A stretch of DNA of 64,000 bases from Chitinophaga silvatica (GTDB lineage Bacteria; Bacteroidota; Bacteroidia; Chitinophagales; Chitinophagaceae). Under the pieces are notes generated by a model, which saw only the letters and a list, made by a program, of their open reading frames with translations, did no database searches and was not told the DNA's origin. Location: contig NZ_QPMM01000012.1 in NCBI RefSeq assembly GCF_003419895.1, positions 62,001-126,000 on the forward strand, read 5' to 3'. The position numbers and the translations under genes are program-made. Below, in pieces: positions 35,348-45,600 of the stretch. Every line of letters begins with the position of its first letter. Position 1 is the stretch's first letter.

Positions 35348-37858
35348 ATGGCAGCAAAGATCAATCTACCTGAGCAGATCAAAGGATTGGATAAATCAGA
35401 AGTTGTTGCTTCCAGGGAAAAGTATGGAGCCAATACACCTCCTCAGCCGCCTAAAAATCCATTTCTGAATTTAGTAAAGGAAATATTGGGAGAACCAATG
35501 TTAGTGCTGCTTATTGCTGTAACTATTATCTATTTTATTACGGGGGAATATGGAGAAGCTTATTTCATGCTGCTGGCCATAGGAATTGTTTCAGGCATCT
35601 CATTTTATCAGGATAACAGAAGCAGAAAAGCTTTGCAGGCACTGGAAAAACTAAATGAACCATTAAGTAAAGTTGTCAGAGAAGGAAAGCTGATAAGTCT
35701 GCCCACCAGTGAAATTGTATGTGGCGACATGCTACTTGTGTCTGAGGGAAATACCATCAATGCAGACGGACGCATAGTTTATAGTAATGATTTTACAGTT
35801 AACGAATCTGCTCTTACCGGAGAAGCATATGCCGTCTCTAAACAGACAGACAGCGAAGATAATAAGGTGTTCAGTGGCACCCTGGTAGTTTCAGGTATGG
35901 CTATCTGTGAAGTAAGTAAAGTAGGAGCAAACACTAAAATTGGTGAGTTAGGGCAAGCGGTATTAACTATTAAGGAAGAGCCCACATTACTGCAACAACA
36001 GATTACCCAATTCGTAAAATGGATGGCAGTTGCGGGTGTTATAGTATTTCTGGCCGTTTGGTTTTACAATTATTTTCTGAGCAAAAACCTTACAGATAGC
36101 TTATTAAAAGGATTAACCCTTGCAATGTCTATACTTCCCGAAGAAATACCTGTAGCCTTCACAACGTTTATGGCACTGGGTTCGCGGCGGCTGATGCAAA
36201 TGGGGATTATCGTAAAGAAAATAAAAACGGTAGAAGCATTAGGTAGTGCAACAGTAATCTGTACTGATAAAACAGGTACTATCACCGAAAATAAAATGCA
36301 GCTACAGGAGGTATATTCATTTGCCACACATCATACTTATGATGCAGAACATTTTCCCGCAGATGTAGTTACCATGGCAATGTGGGCAAGTGAACCAGTA
36401 CCATTCGATCCAATGGAAAAAACCCTGCACGATATTTATGAATATCTGACAAAGAAAGACCTACGTCCTAATTACCACATGGTTCATGAATACCCTTTGG
36501 AAGGCAAGCCTCCAATGATGACGCATGTGCATGAAACGGTATCCGGTGAAAGGATTATAGCCACCAAAGGCGCTCCGGAAGCTATTCTACAGATCTGTAA
36601 CCTTTCGGAAAAAGACAAGCAGGAAATTCAATCACAGGTTAATCAAATGGCCGAAAAAGGCTTCAGAATATTAGGGGTCGCCTCCTCAGACTTTAAGGGT
36701 AATGATTATCCGGAAAAGCAACAGGATTTACCCTTTACTTTTATTGGACTTGTAGCATTCTATGATCCACCTAAAACAAATATCAAATCTGTATTCGATC
36801 AATTCTATAAGGCAGGCATCAAAATAAAAATCATTACCGGCGACAATAGTATTACCACCAGGGCAATAGCCAGGCAGGCAGGTTTGAGAAATGCAGATAA
36901 GGCAGTAGATGGAGGTGTTCTGGTGAAAATGAGTGAGGAAGATATGAACCGAACTTTGGAAGAGGTGAATGTTTTTACCCGTATGTTTCCTGAAGCTAAG
37001 CTTACCGCTGTAAATGCCTTGAAAGCTGATAATGAAATTGTGGCAATGACAGGCGACGGAGTAAATGATGCCCCTGCATTAAAAGCAGCGCATATTGGAA
37101 TTGCTATGGGCAAAAAAGGTACAGAAATAGCCAAGCAGGCTGCCTCCCTTATTCTGGTAAATGACGACTTTGCAGGCATGGTAGATGCTGTTGCCATGGG
37201 AAGAAGAATCTATACAAACATCAAGAAAGCAGTTCAGTATATTATTTCAATCCATATACCCATCATTCTCACCGTATCATTACCATTGTTTCTGGGTTGG
37301 ATTTATCCGAACATCTTTACTCCCGTACACGTCATTTTCCTGGAAGTAATTATGGGTCCTACCTGCTCTATAGTTTATGAAAATGAGCCAATGGAATCCA
37401 ATGCCATGTTACAACCTCCAAGGCCTATTACTCAAACTTTCCTGTCGTTAAAGGAAATGAATATCAGTATTATTCAGGGATTGATAATTGCAGCCGGAGT
37501 ATTGTTCTCTTATCAATGGAGCGTTCATAGAGGCTATTCCGAAGTTGATACCAGGAGCATGACCTTTTCTACCCTGGTGCTGGCCAATGTATTTCTGACA
37601 TTGGTAAATCGTTCATTTTATTATTCTCTCATTCATAGCATGCGCAATCATAATAAACTTATGGTTGCCGTAATTCTGATTACACTGTTGCTGCTGGCAA
37701 TTATGCTCTATTTTCCACCGGTGACTAAATTTTTCAGCCTGGCCCCCCTGGATCATATAGAACTTATAGTTTGCGGCACAGTTGCTGCTGTATCTGTGCT
37801 ATGGTTTGAAGTATTTAAAGCTATCAGAAGAAACAGAAATAAAGTAAAAACTAATTAA
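35348..37858 (+). CDS. P-type cation-transporting ATPase (P2-type, calcium-ATPase-like)
   Basis: The 836-residue protein has an N-terminal cation ATPase domain and an actuator loop reading NESALTGEA (TGEA rather than the usual TGES). TM4 contains SILPEEIPVAF, and the phosphorylation motif CTDKTGTITEN has its Asp at 307. A nucleotide-binding region contains KGAPEAIL, the hinge motif is MTGDGVNDAPALK, and C-terminal TM helices complete the P2 layout. Bacterial PEEIP-type members are annotated as calcium or cation pumps; the ion is not certain. It is followed 1 bp later by a 2-hydroxyacid dehydrogenase gene, implying translational coupling. Confidence 0.93.
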   Translation: MAAKINLPEQIKGLDKSEVVASREKYGANTPPQPPKNPFLNLVKEILGEPMLVLLIAVTIIYFITGEYGEAYFMLLAIGIVSGISFYQDNRSRKALQALEKLNEPLSKVVREGKLISLPTSEIVCGDMLLVSEGNTINADGRIVYSNDFTVNESALTGEAYAVSKQTDSEDNKVFSGTLVVSGMAICEVSKVGANTKIGELGQAVLTIKEEPTLLQQQITQFVKWMAVAGVIVFLAVWFYNYFLSKNLTDSLLKGLTLAMSILPEEIPVAFTTFMALGSRRLMQMGIIVKKIKTVEALGSATVICTDKTGTITENKMQLQEVYSFATHHTYDAEHFPADVVTMAMWASEPVPFDPMEKTLHDIYEYLTKKDLRPNYHMVHEYPLEGKPPMMTHVHETVSGERIIATKGAPEAILQICNLSEKDKQEIQSQVNQMAEKGFRILGVASSDFKGNDYPEKQQDLPFTFIGLVAFYDPPKTNIKSVFDQFYKAGIKIKIITGDNSITTRAIARQAGLRNADKAVDGGVLVKMSEEDMNRTLEEVNVFTRMFPEAKLTAVNALKADNEIVAMTGDGVNDAPALKAAHIGIAMGKKGTEIAKQAASLILVNDDFAGMVDAVAMGRRIYTNIKKAVQYIISIHIPIILTVSLPLFLGWIYPNIFTPVHVIFLEVIMGPTCSIVYENEPMESNAMLQPPRPITQTFLSLKEMNISIIQGLIIAAGVLFSYQWSVHRGYSEVDTRSMTFSTLVLANVFLTLVNRSFYYSLIHSMRNHNKLMVAVILITLLLLAIMLYFPPVTKFFSLAPLDHIELIVCGTVAAVSVLWFEVFKAIRRNRNKVKTN

Positions 37859-37859
37859 T

Positions 37860-38834
37860 ATGAAAGTATTCGCCACAAGAGTAATTCCGGCTGCCGGCCT
37901 GGAGTTGTTAGAGAAAGCAGGACATACCGTTATACAATGGGCAGAACCAAGGGAACTCACGACAGATGAACGAATTAACTTTTGTAAAGAAAGTGATGCA
38001 TTGCTTTTTGCTGGTGGTAATAAAATCGACCGCCCATTACTTGAGCATTGCAGGCACATGAAAGTAATCGGCCTTCTTTCTGTAGGGTACGATAATGTAG
38101 ATCTTAAAGCTGCTACCGAATTAGGCATACAAATTACTAATACGCCCGGAGTGCTGAGCAATGCTACTGCCGATACAGCCTTCTTACTAATGCTGTCTGT
38201 TGCCCGCAAAGCATTTTATCAACATAAAAGAATACTTAAGGGAGAATGGGGATTCTCTACACCTACCGCCAACCTGGGAATAGATGTAGAAGGTAAAACC
38301 CTTGGAATCTGGGGTCTTGGCAATATAGGCTATGTAATGGCTCAACGTTGTAAAGCTGCTTTTGGAATGAACATCATTTATCATAACAGAAACAGGAATG
38401 AAGATGCTGAAATTAATCTTCAGGCCCGTTATGTTTCTTTCGAAGAATTGTTACAACAAAGCGATGTATTAAGTGTACATGCCAGCCTGACCCACGAAAC
38501 CACGAATAAATTTAATATGGAAGTATTCAGGCAGATGAAACCAACTGCTATATTTATTAATGCAGCAAGAGGAGGAATTCATAATGAAACTGATTTGATT
38601 GCTGCAATTGAAGATGGTGTAATCTGGGGTGCCGGCCTCGATGTTACAAATCCTGAGCCTATGCAGCCAGATAATCCGTTATTGCAAATGCCTACAGTAG
38701 CAGTGTTACCACATATTGGCTCGGCTACTCTTGAAACCAGAAATGCAATGGCCAGAGTAGCCGCCGAAAATATTATTGCTGCTTTAGCCGGCAGGCCGGT
38801 TTTAAATCCTGTAAATCATCTCTACGCTTTATAA
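37860..38834 (+). CDS. D-2-hydroxyacid dehydrogenase (NAD-dependent)
   Basis: The 324-residue protein has the family's two-domain layout: an N-terminal catalytic segment with SVGYDNVDLKAATELGI, the NAD-binding motif LGIWGLGNIGYVMAQRC (GxGxxG), and catalytic Arg, Glu and His candidates in NAARGGI, VTNPEP and LPHIGSAT. It resembles glyoxylate/hydroxypyruvate reductases and related enzymes; the substrate is not determined. Its ATG overlaps the ATPase operon end (TAA-T-ATG), and its stop abuts the convergent FtsX permease gene. Confidence 0.92.
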   Translation: MKVFATRVIPAAGLELLEKAGHTVIQWAEPRELTTDERINFCKESDALLFAGGNKIDRPLLEHCRHMKVIGLLSVGYDNVDLKAATELGIQITNTPGVLSNATADTAFLLMLSVARKAFYQHKRILKGEWGFSTPTANLGIDVEGKTLGIWGLGNIGYVMAQRCKAAFGMNIIYHNRNRNEDAEINLQARYVSFEELLQQSDVLSVHASLTHETTNKFNMEVFRQMKPTAIFINAARGGIHNETDLIAAIEDGVIWGAGLDVTNPEPMQPDNPLLQMPTVAVLPHIGSATLETRNAMARVAAENIIAALAGRPVLNPVNHLYAL

Positions 38835-41213
38835 CTATTCGTTTCTCAGGTTTTTGACCGGATTAGCCAATGCTGCATTGATAGATTTAACACTGATTGT
38901 AATGATCACTAAGGCAAATGTTAATAACACCGGCCAGAAGAAGTTATAAGGCCCTATATGCAGCCTGTAGGCAAAATCCGTCAGCCACTTATCCATGAAG
39001 TACCAGCTAAGTGGTATTGCAATAGCAGATGCAATCAATAATAAACGAACAAATTCTTTAACAAAAATCCAAACAATATTATCAACACCTGCTCCTAATA
39101 CTTTTCTGATACCTATCTCCTTCTTCTTGCGTATTGCCATAAAGGATACTAATCCAAATACGCCTATACAACCTAACAAAATCACAAGGAAAGTAAACAC
39201 CTGGTTGAACTTCAACAAGGTAATATCAGTTTCATAAAGCTGTTTGATATCTTCATCCAAAAAGCTGTAAGAATATATTTTTTCAGGATAAACCTCCTTC
39301 CAGGTAGCTTCTATAAGTGGCAATACTTTGGTTAACTGAGCAGGATCTATACTTACAGCACAGGAATAATAATAATTCATTTTGCTGTATAAATAGGAAG
39401 GAACTATTTCACTATGAAAGGTGCCTACATGGAAATCCTTTACTACACCTACAATTGGAGTAGGCTTACTATTCAGCTTTATTGTTTTGCCTAATATTTG
39501 TTCTGGAGATGTTACATTCACTTTCTTCAGAAAAGCTTCATTTACTATAATACTATTGATAGAATCGCCGGCATAAAGATTTCGCCCTGCTATCAATTTC
39601 AGATCAAAAGTAGATAGGTATCCAGTATCCACCGCCTTTATATTCGCTTCGAAAGAAGCTTCCGGCGGTCGATTATCGTAAACCACATCACTTGTATTAT
39701 TGTTGACCGACATTGGGGAAGCATAACAGGCACTTACCGATTTCACCCCGCTTAAACCACTCAGGCGGTTCCTTAATGCTGTAATTGTATTCGATTTATC
39801 TCTTTCACCCGGAATATCCAGTAATACAATTCCCGATTGTTTAAACCCAAGATTTCCCTGAATAGCCGATTTCAACTGATTGGAAATAATTGCAGTGCAG
39901 CTGACCATAAATAAGACAATGGCAAACTGGCTTACAATTAAAATTTTTCTTAAAGAAAAACCACTCGTTTTTTGTTGAAAATAGCCTCTCATTATTTCCA
40001 CGGGTTTAAGTTTTACCAACATTCTTCCCGGGAAATAGCCTACCAATAATGATATAATTAATACCATTCCCAACACAAATAATACAAATGGATATTGATA
40101 TAAAGCTTCCGGGCTAACTGAGGTTTTACAAAAGTCATTAAAGGAAGGGAAAAGCAATATTACCAGTATCAGCGATAATACAAGAGAGAAAAGAGATAAT
40201 AATAAAGCTTCAATAAAAAACTGTACACGGATCTGGATATTTGAACTTCCCAGAGCTTTTCGTACTCCGGTTTCTTTTGTACGGAAAAATATTTGAGCAG
40301 TAGATAGATTAATAAAATTAATTGAGGCTGTTAATAGCAGAAAGATTCCAATTACGGCTAATCCCCATAGTTGCTTCTTTTCAATGTCGCCATCATAGTT
40401 CAGATTGAAATGAATATCTTTTAATGGTTGTAATGATAATTTAAGAGAGGTATTCTTATCAGGATGATATTGCTTTAGGAACTGTGGTAAAGCATTGTCA
40501 ACTGCCGAAGCATTCACTCCTTTATTCAGCAGCACAAAACATTGCACTCCTCCTGAAATAGCAATCCAACTGCTATCACTGGCCATCCAGGGCTGAACTA
40601 TTTTATAATCTTCATAGGAAATAAATAGTTGTCTTTGATTTACTGTATTGGGAGGTAAATCTTTCAAAATACCTGCGATTGTTAATAGCCGGCCATTTAC
40701 CAATACAGATTTACCAAAAGCATCGCCTGCAGGGAATAGTCTGTTAGCTTCCTTTTGGGTTATCACCATATTTCCTGCCACACCAAGCACACTGGCATCG
40801 CCCTTTATAAACGGATAATTAAAAATTGAAAAGTAAGATGGCTGGGTATAAGCACTACTTATCTGAAATAATTTTTTATCCTCTCCTTCTCCAACTGTTA
40901 CTAATGAATAGCCATTATCAGACCGCATAGCTACTTGTTCGGCATACGGATACGCATTTTTGAAAGCTTTCCCTACCGGCTGCGGAACACCCTGGTAGCG
41001 ACTAATAGTTCCGTTATTAGTTTCAGAAACGATCCGGTAGATACGGTCTTTATTCGGATGAAAATCATCAAAGCTTAAATGATAGTGAAGTAAACAAAAT
41101 AAAAACATCGCCCCGCTAAATCCGACTGTCAACCCACCTACATTAATTATCGTAGAAGAAATATTTCTGCGGATATTTCTAAAAGCTGTCTTAAACCAGT
41201 TTAGTTGTATCAT
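38835..41213 (-). CDS. FtsX/MacB-type ABC transporter permease (second copy)
   Basis: The start is placed at the ATG at 41213 (MIQLNWFKTAFRNIRRN), giving 792 residues and the N-terminus typical of the family. The longer frame from 41369 would add 52 residues that run through the promoter region. The layout is duplicated MacB-core and FtsX domains as in the copy at 32690 (RTKETGVRKALGSSNIQI at mid-protein, KKKEIGIRKVLGAGVDNIVW near the end). No ATPase or adaptor gene is adjacent. It diverges from the thiolase gene. Confidence 0.92.
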   Translation of the reverse strand: MIQLNWFKTAFRNIRRNISSTIINVGGLTVGFSGAMFLFCLLHYHLSFDDFHPNKDRIYRIVSETNNGTISRYQGVPQPVGKAFKNAYPYAEQVAMRSDNGYSLVTVGEGEDKKLFQISSAYTQPSYFSIFNYPFIKGDASVLGVAGNMVITQKEANRLFPAGDAFGKSVLVNGRLLTIAGILKDLPPNTVNQRQLFISYEDYKIVQPWMASDSSWIAISGGVQCFVLLNKGVNASAVDNALPQFLKQYHPDKNTSLKLSLQPLKDIHFNLNYDGDIEKKQLWGLAVIGIFLLLTASINFINLSTAQIFFRTKETGVRKALGSSNIQIRVQFFIEALLLSLFSLVLSLILVILLFPSFNDFCKTSVSPEALYQYPFVLFVLGMVLIISLLVGYFPGRMLVKLKPVEIMRGYFQQKTSGFSLRKILIVSQFAIVLFMVSCTAIISNQLKSAIQGNLGFKQSGIVLLDIPGERDKSNTITALRNRLSGLSGVKSVSACYASPMSVNNNTSDVVYDNRPPEASFEANIKAVDTGYLSTFDLKLIAGRNLYAGDSINSIIVNEAFLKKVNVTSPEQILGKTIKLNSKPTPIVGVVKDFHVGTFHSEIVPSYLYSKMNYYYSCAVSIDPAQLTKVLPLIEATWKEVYPEKIYSYSFLDEDIKQLYETDITLLKFNQVFTFLVILLGCIGVFGLVSFMAIRKKKEIGIRKVLGAGVDNIVWIFVKEFVRLLLIASAIAIPLSWYFMDKWLTDFAYRLHIGPYNFFWPVLLTFALVIITISVKSINAALANPVKNLRNE

Positions 41214-41233
41214 AAGGCAAAAGGTATAAAATG

Positions 41234-41338
41234 GAATCTGATCTTTAAAAATAATGCCAGAGAGAAGGTTAGCAGCTATATTGACTGTCTTCTCCGGAAC
41301 CTGTCCGTAAACGGACAATCGGCATTCGCAAATGAACA
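41234..41338 (-). promoter_or_regulatory. Candidate sigma-54-like promoter and enhancer sites of the second FtsX permease
   Basis: Minus-strand TGGCAT (41259-41254) is followed by TATTTTTA, matching the first permease's element, including the CT-rich stretch before it. Upstream are the perfect palindrome TGTCCG-TAAA-CGGACA (41302-41317) and a weaker copy CATTCG-CAAA-TGAACA (41323-41338), centres 21 bp apart. Confidence 0.52.
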
Positions 41339-41372
41339 CATTATTTATTAACTTTAGTAAAAGCACCACTCT

Positions 41373-42635
41373 ATGAAAAAAGTAGCTATCCTCGGTGGAA
41401 AACGCATCCCTTTTGTTAAGTCATTCAAGGAATATAATCATTTGAGTAATCAGGAATTAATAACCCCTTGCCTGAATGCATTAATTGAGACTTTTAATCT
41501 GAAGGGTAAACGTATTGGTGAGGTAGCCTTCGGGGCTTTGCTGAACCGATCTACCGACTGGAACTTTTCAAGAGAATGTGTGCTTGGTACATCGTTAGAC
41601 CCACATACTCCTGCCTACAATCTTCAAAGAGCCTGCGGCACAAGTCTGGATTCTACTATTCAGCTGGGATTGCGGATAGCAGCCGGGCAGATAGATACAG
41701 CCATCGCCGGGGGAAGCGATACAAACAGTGATATACCACTGCAATTACAACGACAATTAAGTTGGAAACTGGCAGATTTAAAACATGCTAAATCCTTCGG
41801 AGAAAAATTACGGCTCATTTCTTCCATCAATTTTAAAGACCTCACCCCCGTTTACCCTTCAATCGTAGAACCAAGAACCGGCCTTTCAATGGGGCAGCAC
41901 ACCGAAAAAATGGTGAAGGAATGGGGGATCAGCAGAACAGAGCAGGACGAACTGGCTTATAAAAGTCATATGAATGCCGCCAAAGCTTATGCAGAAGGAT
42001 TTTTTGATGACCTGGTTATTGAATTTAAAGGATTGAAAAAAGATACTATCATCCGTGCCGACACAACATTGGCAAAATTAGCGTCTTTAAAACCAGCTTT
42101 TGACTTTAGTGGTCAGGGTACGCTTACTGCCGGTAACAGCACTATATATACGGATGGGGCTTCTGTTCTGATGCTGGCTTCTGAAGAATTTGCACAACAA
42201 CAAAACTGGCCGGTAAAAGCATACCTGATAGATGGAGAAACAGCAGCTGTAGATTATGTAAATGGAGAAGGATTATTAATGGCTCCAACTTATGCTGTTG
42301 CTCGTTTATTAAAAAGGCAAAATCTGCAATTACAGGATTTTGATTTTTATGAAATTCACGAAGCATTCAGTGGCCAGGTACTCTGCACCCTAAAAGCCTG
42401 GGAGGATGCCGATTATTGCAAGAAATTAGGCTGGGATAAACCCCTGGGAAGTATAGACAGAAATAAACTCAATATAAAGGGAGGAAGCGTGGCTATTGGA
42501 CATCCTTTTGCTGCCACCGGAGCCAGGATTGTTGCCCAGGCTGCCAAAATGCTCGAAGAAAAAGGCTCCGGCCGCGCACTTATTTCTATTTGCACAGCCG
42601 GAGGCATGGGAGTGGTAGCTATTTTAGAAAGATAA
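41373..42635 (+). CDS. Thiolase (acetyl-CoA C-acyltransferase, FadI-like)
   Basis: The 420-residue protein has all thiolase signatures: the acylated Cys88 in LQRACGTSLD, the His in YEIHEAFSGQ, GGSVAIGHPFAATGAR, and the second Cys in ICTAGGMG. The length and N-terminus (GGKRIPFVKSFKEYNHLSNQEL) resemble the FadI branch of beta-oxidation thiolases, but no FadJ-type multienzyme gene is adjacent. It could act in fatty-acid oxidation or acetoacetyl-CoA formation. Its stop abuts the stop of the convergent PVC-type cytochrome gene. Confidence 0.92.
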   Translation: MKKVAILGGKRIPFVKSFKEYNHLSNQELITPCLNALIETFNLKGKRIGEVAFGALLNRSTDWNFSRECVLGTSLDPHTPAYNLQRACGTSLDSTIQLGLRIAAGQIDTAIAGGSDTNSDIPLQLQRQLSWKLADLKHAKSFGEKLRLISSINFKDLTPVYPSIVEPRTGLSMGQHTEKMVKEWGISRTEQDELAYKSHMNAAKAYAEGFFDDLVIEFKGLKKDTIIRADTTLAKLASLKPAFDFSGQGTLTAGNSTIYTDGASVLMLASEEFAQQQNWPVKAYLIDGETAAVDYVNGEGLLMAPTYAVARLLKRQNLQLQDFDFYEIHEAFSGQVLCTLKAWEDADYCKKLGWDKPLGSIDRNKLNIKGGSVAIGHPFAATGARIVAQAAKMLEEKGSGRALISICTAGGMGVVAILER

Positions 42636-45600
42636 TTATTTCAGTTCCGATAAGTAAGTCACTAAATCAACCAGTTCCTGCTGTGGCATTGCGGTAGCTA
42701 ACCCTGTTGGCATCAAAGAATGTTCATAAGCCTTCTTTGAAACTATATTGGTCTTCTGCACTTTTACACCTTGCCCTCCTGCAGTTCGTACATCTACTTC
42801 TGTATTTGTTGTTCCCGCAACATAGCCCAGAATTTTAGTACCATCTTTTAAGGTAAATAAGTAACCTTCATAACCAAAGCTAATACCAGCATCAGGATTA
42901 ATTATTGCATCATAAATTGCACTTTTTGTAAGCTTTCCTCCAATTTCAGATAAGCCAGGGCCAAAATCAACTCCTTGCCCTTTGGCGGTATGACAGGTCG
43001 CACAATAGGAAGTAAATACCTTCTTACCATTTTCCGCTTTTCCGGAGAGTTTTATCAAGTCGGCTACCGGTGCAAGTTTATGTCCTTCTGCTGCTGGTTC
43101 ATAATATGCAATCGCTTTTGCTTTAATATCCTGCCTCCATGCTTTTGTGAGTACCACACGAGCAACAGTATCTAAATCTTTAGGGAGGATTTTCTTTTCA
43201 ACCAACTCCCATAATGCTTCATATCCATCCCATCCTTTGCCCAGATTACGGGTAGCACGTTGCCTTAATGGTAATCCTAATGCTTTATTCTTCAGGATAG
43301 AGGACAGGAGCTGTCGACTTTCCCTATCCTGCACCTTCCCTATTGCATCGGTAATATTTAATGCCGTAGCAGTATCGCTTTGTTGAATTGTTTTTAAGAC
43401 CAGTGAGCTGCCGTTACTTTGTAATAAGGCTTTCATGGCATAGCCTTTTAACTCAGTTGCCGATGAATCCGTCACTAACTTTAGTAATGGATTGTTCTGG
43501 TCTTTAATCTGATACTTTATCACCAGATCTACAAATTCCATTTTACCTTCAAAAGCATGCAAACTTTTGGTCAACAACCCTTTCAGGTCTGGCGACTGTT
43601 TAATGGCAGAAGCCGGGAGTTGAAGGAAAGCTAATCCATTTATAGCTTCCTGCTGCGGATGATGTCCTTTTAACAAGGACAAGAGTATTGGAGTAGATTC
43701 AGATTCGGGGTAGAAATCAAAAGCTCTGAAATATCTTTTATTTGTTTCGGGAGATGCGGTACTGTCTAAAATCAGGTTTGCCAATAGTGGCAAAGCCTCT
43801 TTTGTTCTGGCTCTCCATATGATATCACTTGCAGCTTTAGTCATAGGTTTCCCCTCTGTTAATAATCGCCATGCTGCAAAGCAGGTATACCAGTTTTTGT
43901 CGGCAGCAATACCCAGTGCTTCGAGATACCAGCGATCCTTGCCATCGTATTGGGTGGCCATGGCAGCCCATATTGGTGTCATAATCGGATTATTGCTATG
44001 ATACATGGCCAATAGTGCCTGCCTGCGTACGGCGGAGGATGGATCATTCACAAATAAATCGCCGTAATCTACGCCCTGTTCTCCTGCCAACCGTATGGCA
44101 GTAATTCTGATATCTTCATTTGTGTCTCTTAGTGCTTTATTGATATAGTCATGTCCGTTAGGCAGCAATCCTAATAACCAAAGTGCTCTTGCACGATACC
44201 TCGGATTATTGCTGGTATACATCTTTTTAAGATCGGCTTCTGCAGCTATACCTAGTTCGTGTAGTTTTGTCCAGGCCAGGTAACGGGTGCTCAGATTTGG
44301 GTTCTTTAATGCTTCAGCAGCATCAGCGGCGGTTTTAAGATTTAGTGGATTGATTTTGTATTTACTACCAGGCGGGGCTACACGAAATACTCTACCTCTG
44401 TTTAGGTCGCCAACCTGATGACCACCAACTCCGGGATCATACCAGTCTGCAACGAATATGGAGCCATCGGGAGCAACAGCCACATCGGAAGGTCTAAACC
44501 ATTGGTCTTGTTTCCCTTCCAATATATTTTCAATAGTTGCGGTGTAACCGGCGCCATTTTTCTTTACCGGGTAAGATCTCACCACATTATGTCCGGGTTC
44601 GGCATGGATCATTTGTTGCTGAAATACGGAAGGCAGCAGGGTTCCTTCATAAATAACCATACCGGTAGGAGATCCCGAACCTGTTTGCAGTAGGTTAGGT
44701 ACCACACCCGGATCATTTAAATGCCAATGCCTGTATGGAATTGAATCTTCCATGTTCATCCGGCGGGCTTGCCAGCCGGCGCCGGTCATTTCATCGGTAT
44801 ACCCATAATTTCCATGCTCTAAAATATAGTTGATCCGTACGCCTCTGTTTCCATCATCGTCATTATCGCTTTGCCACATATTTCCAAAAGCATCAACAGC
44901 CACTTCATAATTATTTCTGAAGTTATGCGCCATTACTTCCAATTGGCTTCCATCGAGATTACAGCGGAAGATCATTCCCTGCCTGTATGGCTTTCCTTTG
45001 TTGGCAATTACATTTCCATCTATATCTTTAATAACATTTCCGTTTTTATCAAGAATGCTATCACCTGCATTTCCGAAGTTGAAATACAGTTTGCCATCTG
45101 GCCCGAATGTAAAGGCATGGATAGCGTGATCGTGCTGTACACCACCTATTCCGCTGAATAATAATTCCTTTTTGTCGGCCTTATCATCACCATCGGTATC
45201 TGTGAAGATGAATACATTAGGGCTACAGGATACAATTACTTTATTGCCTAACACACATATTCCCAAAGCAGCATTAATACTGGTATCCTGATAAAATACC
45301 TTAGCGGTATCGGCTTTTCCATCGCCATCCCAATCTTCCAGGATCATAATTCTGTCGCCCTGTTTTTTGTACGGGTGGGTAGGATTTAGCTCATTCCTAT
45401 AATTATATGCCTCGGTAATCCATATTCTGCCTTTTTCATCGATATCCATATTTGTAGGATTCATAATGGCAGGTTCGCTGGCAAAGAGAGTGGTTTCCAA
45501 GCCGTTAGTAGTGGTAAGGCCTTTTACTGCATTTTCCGGTAATCGTTGCTCTGCCTCAGTAAGTGGTTCTGAAGAGTTTACAACTTGTTTTGAATGACAT

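Noticed and set aside
35348..37858. Copper or other heavy-metal ATPase (P1B) assignment for the P-type pump
   Set aside because: The TM4 motif is PEEIP, not CPC or SPC, and there is no N-terminal metal-binding domain.
38835..41369. Longer start for the second FtsX permease (41369)
   Set aside because: The 52 extra residues are unlike the family N-terminus and run through the palindromes and promoter-like element.
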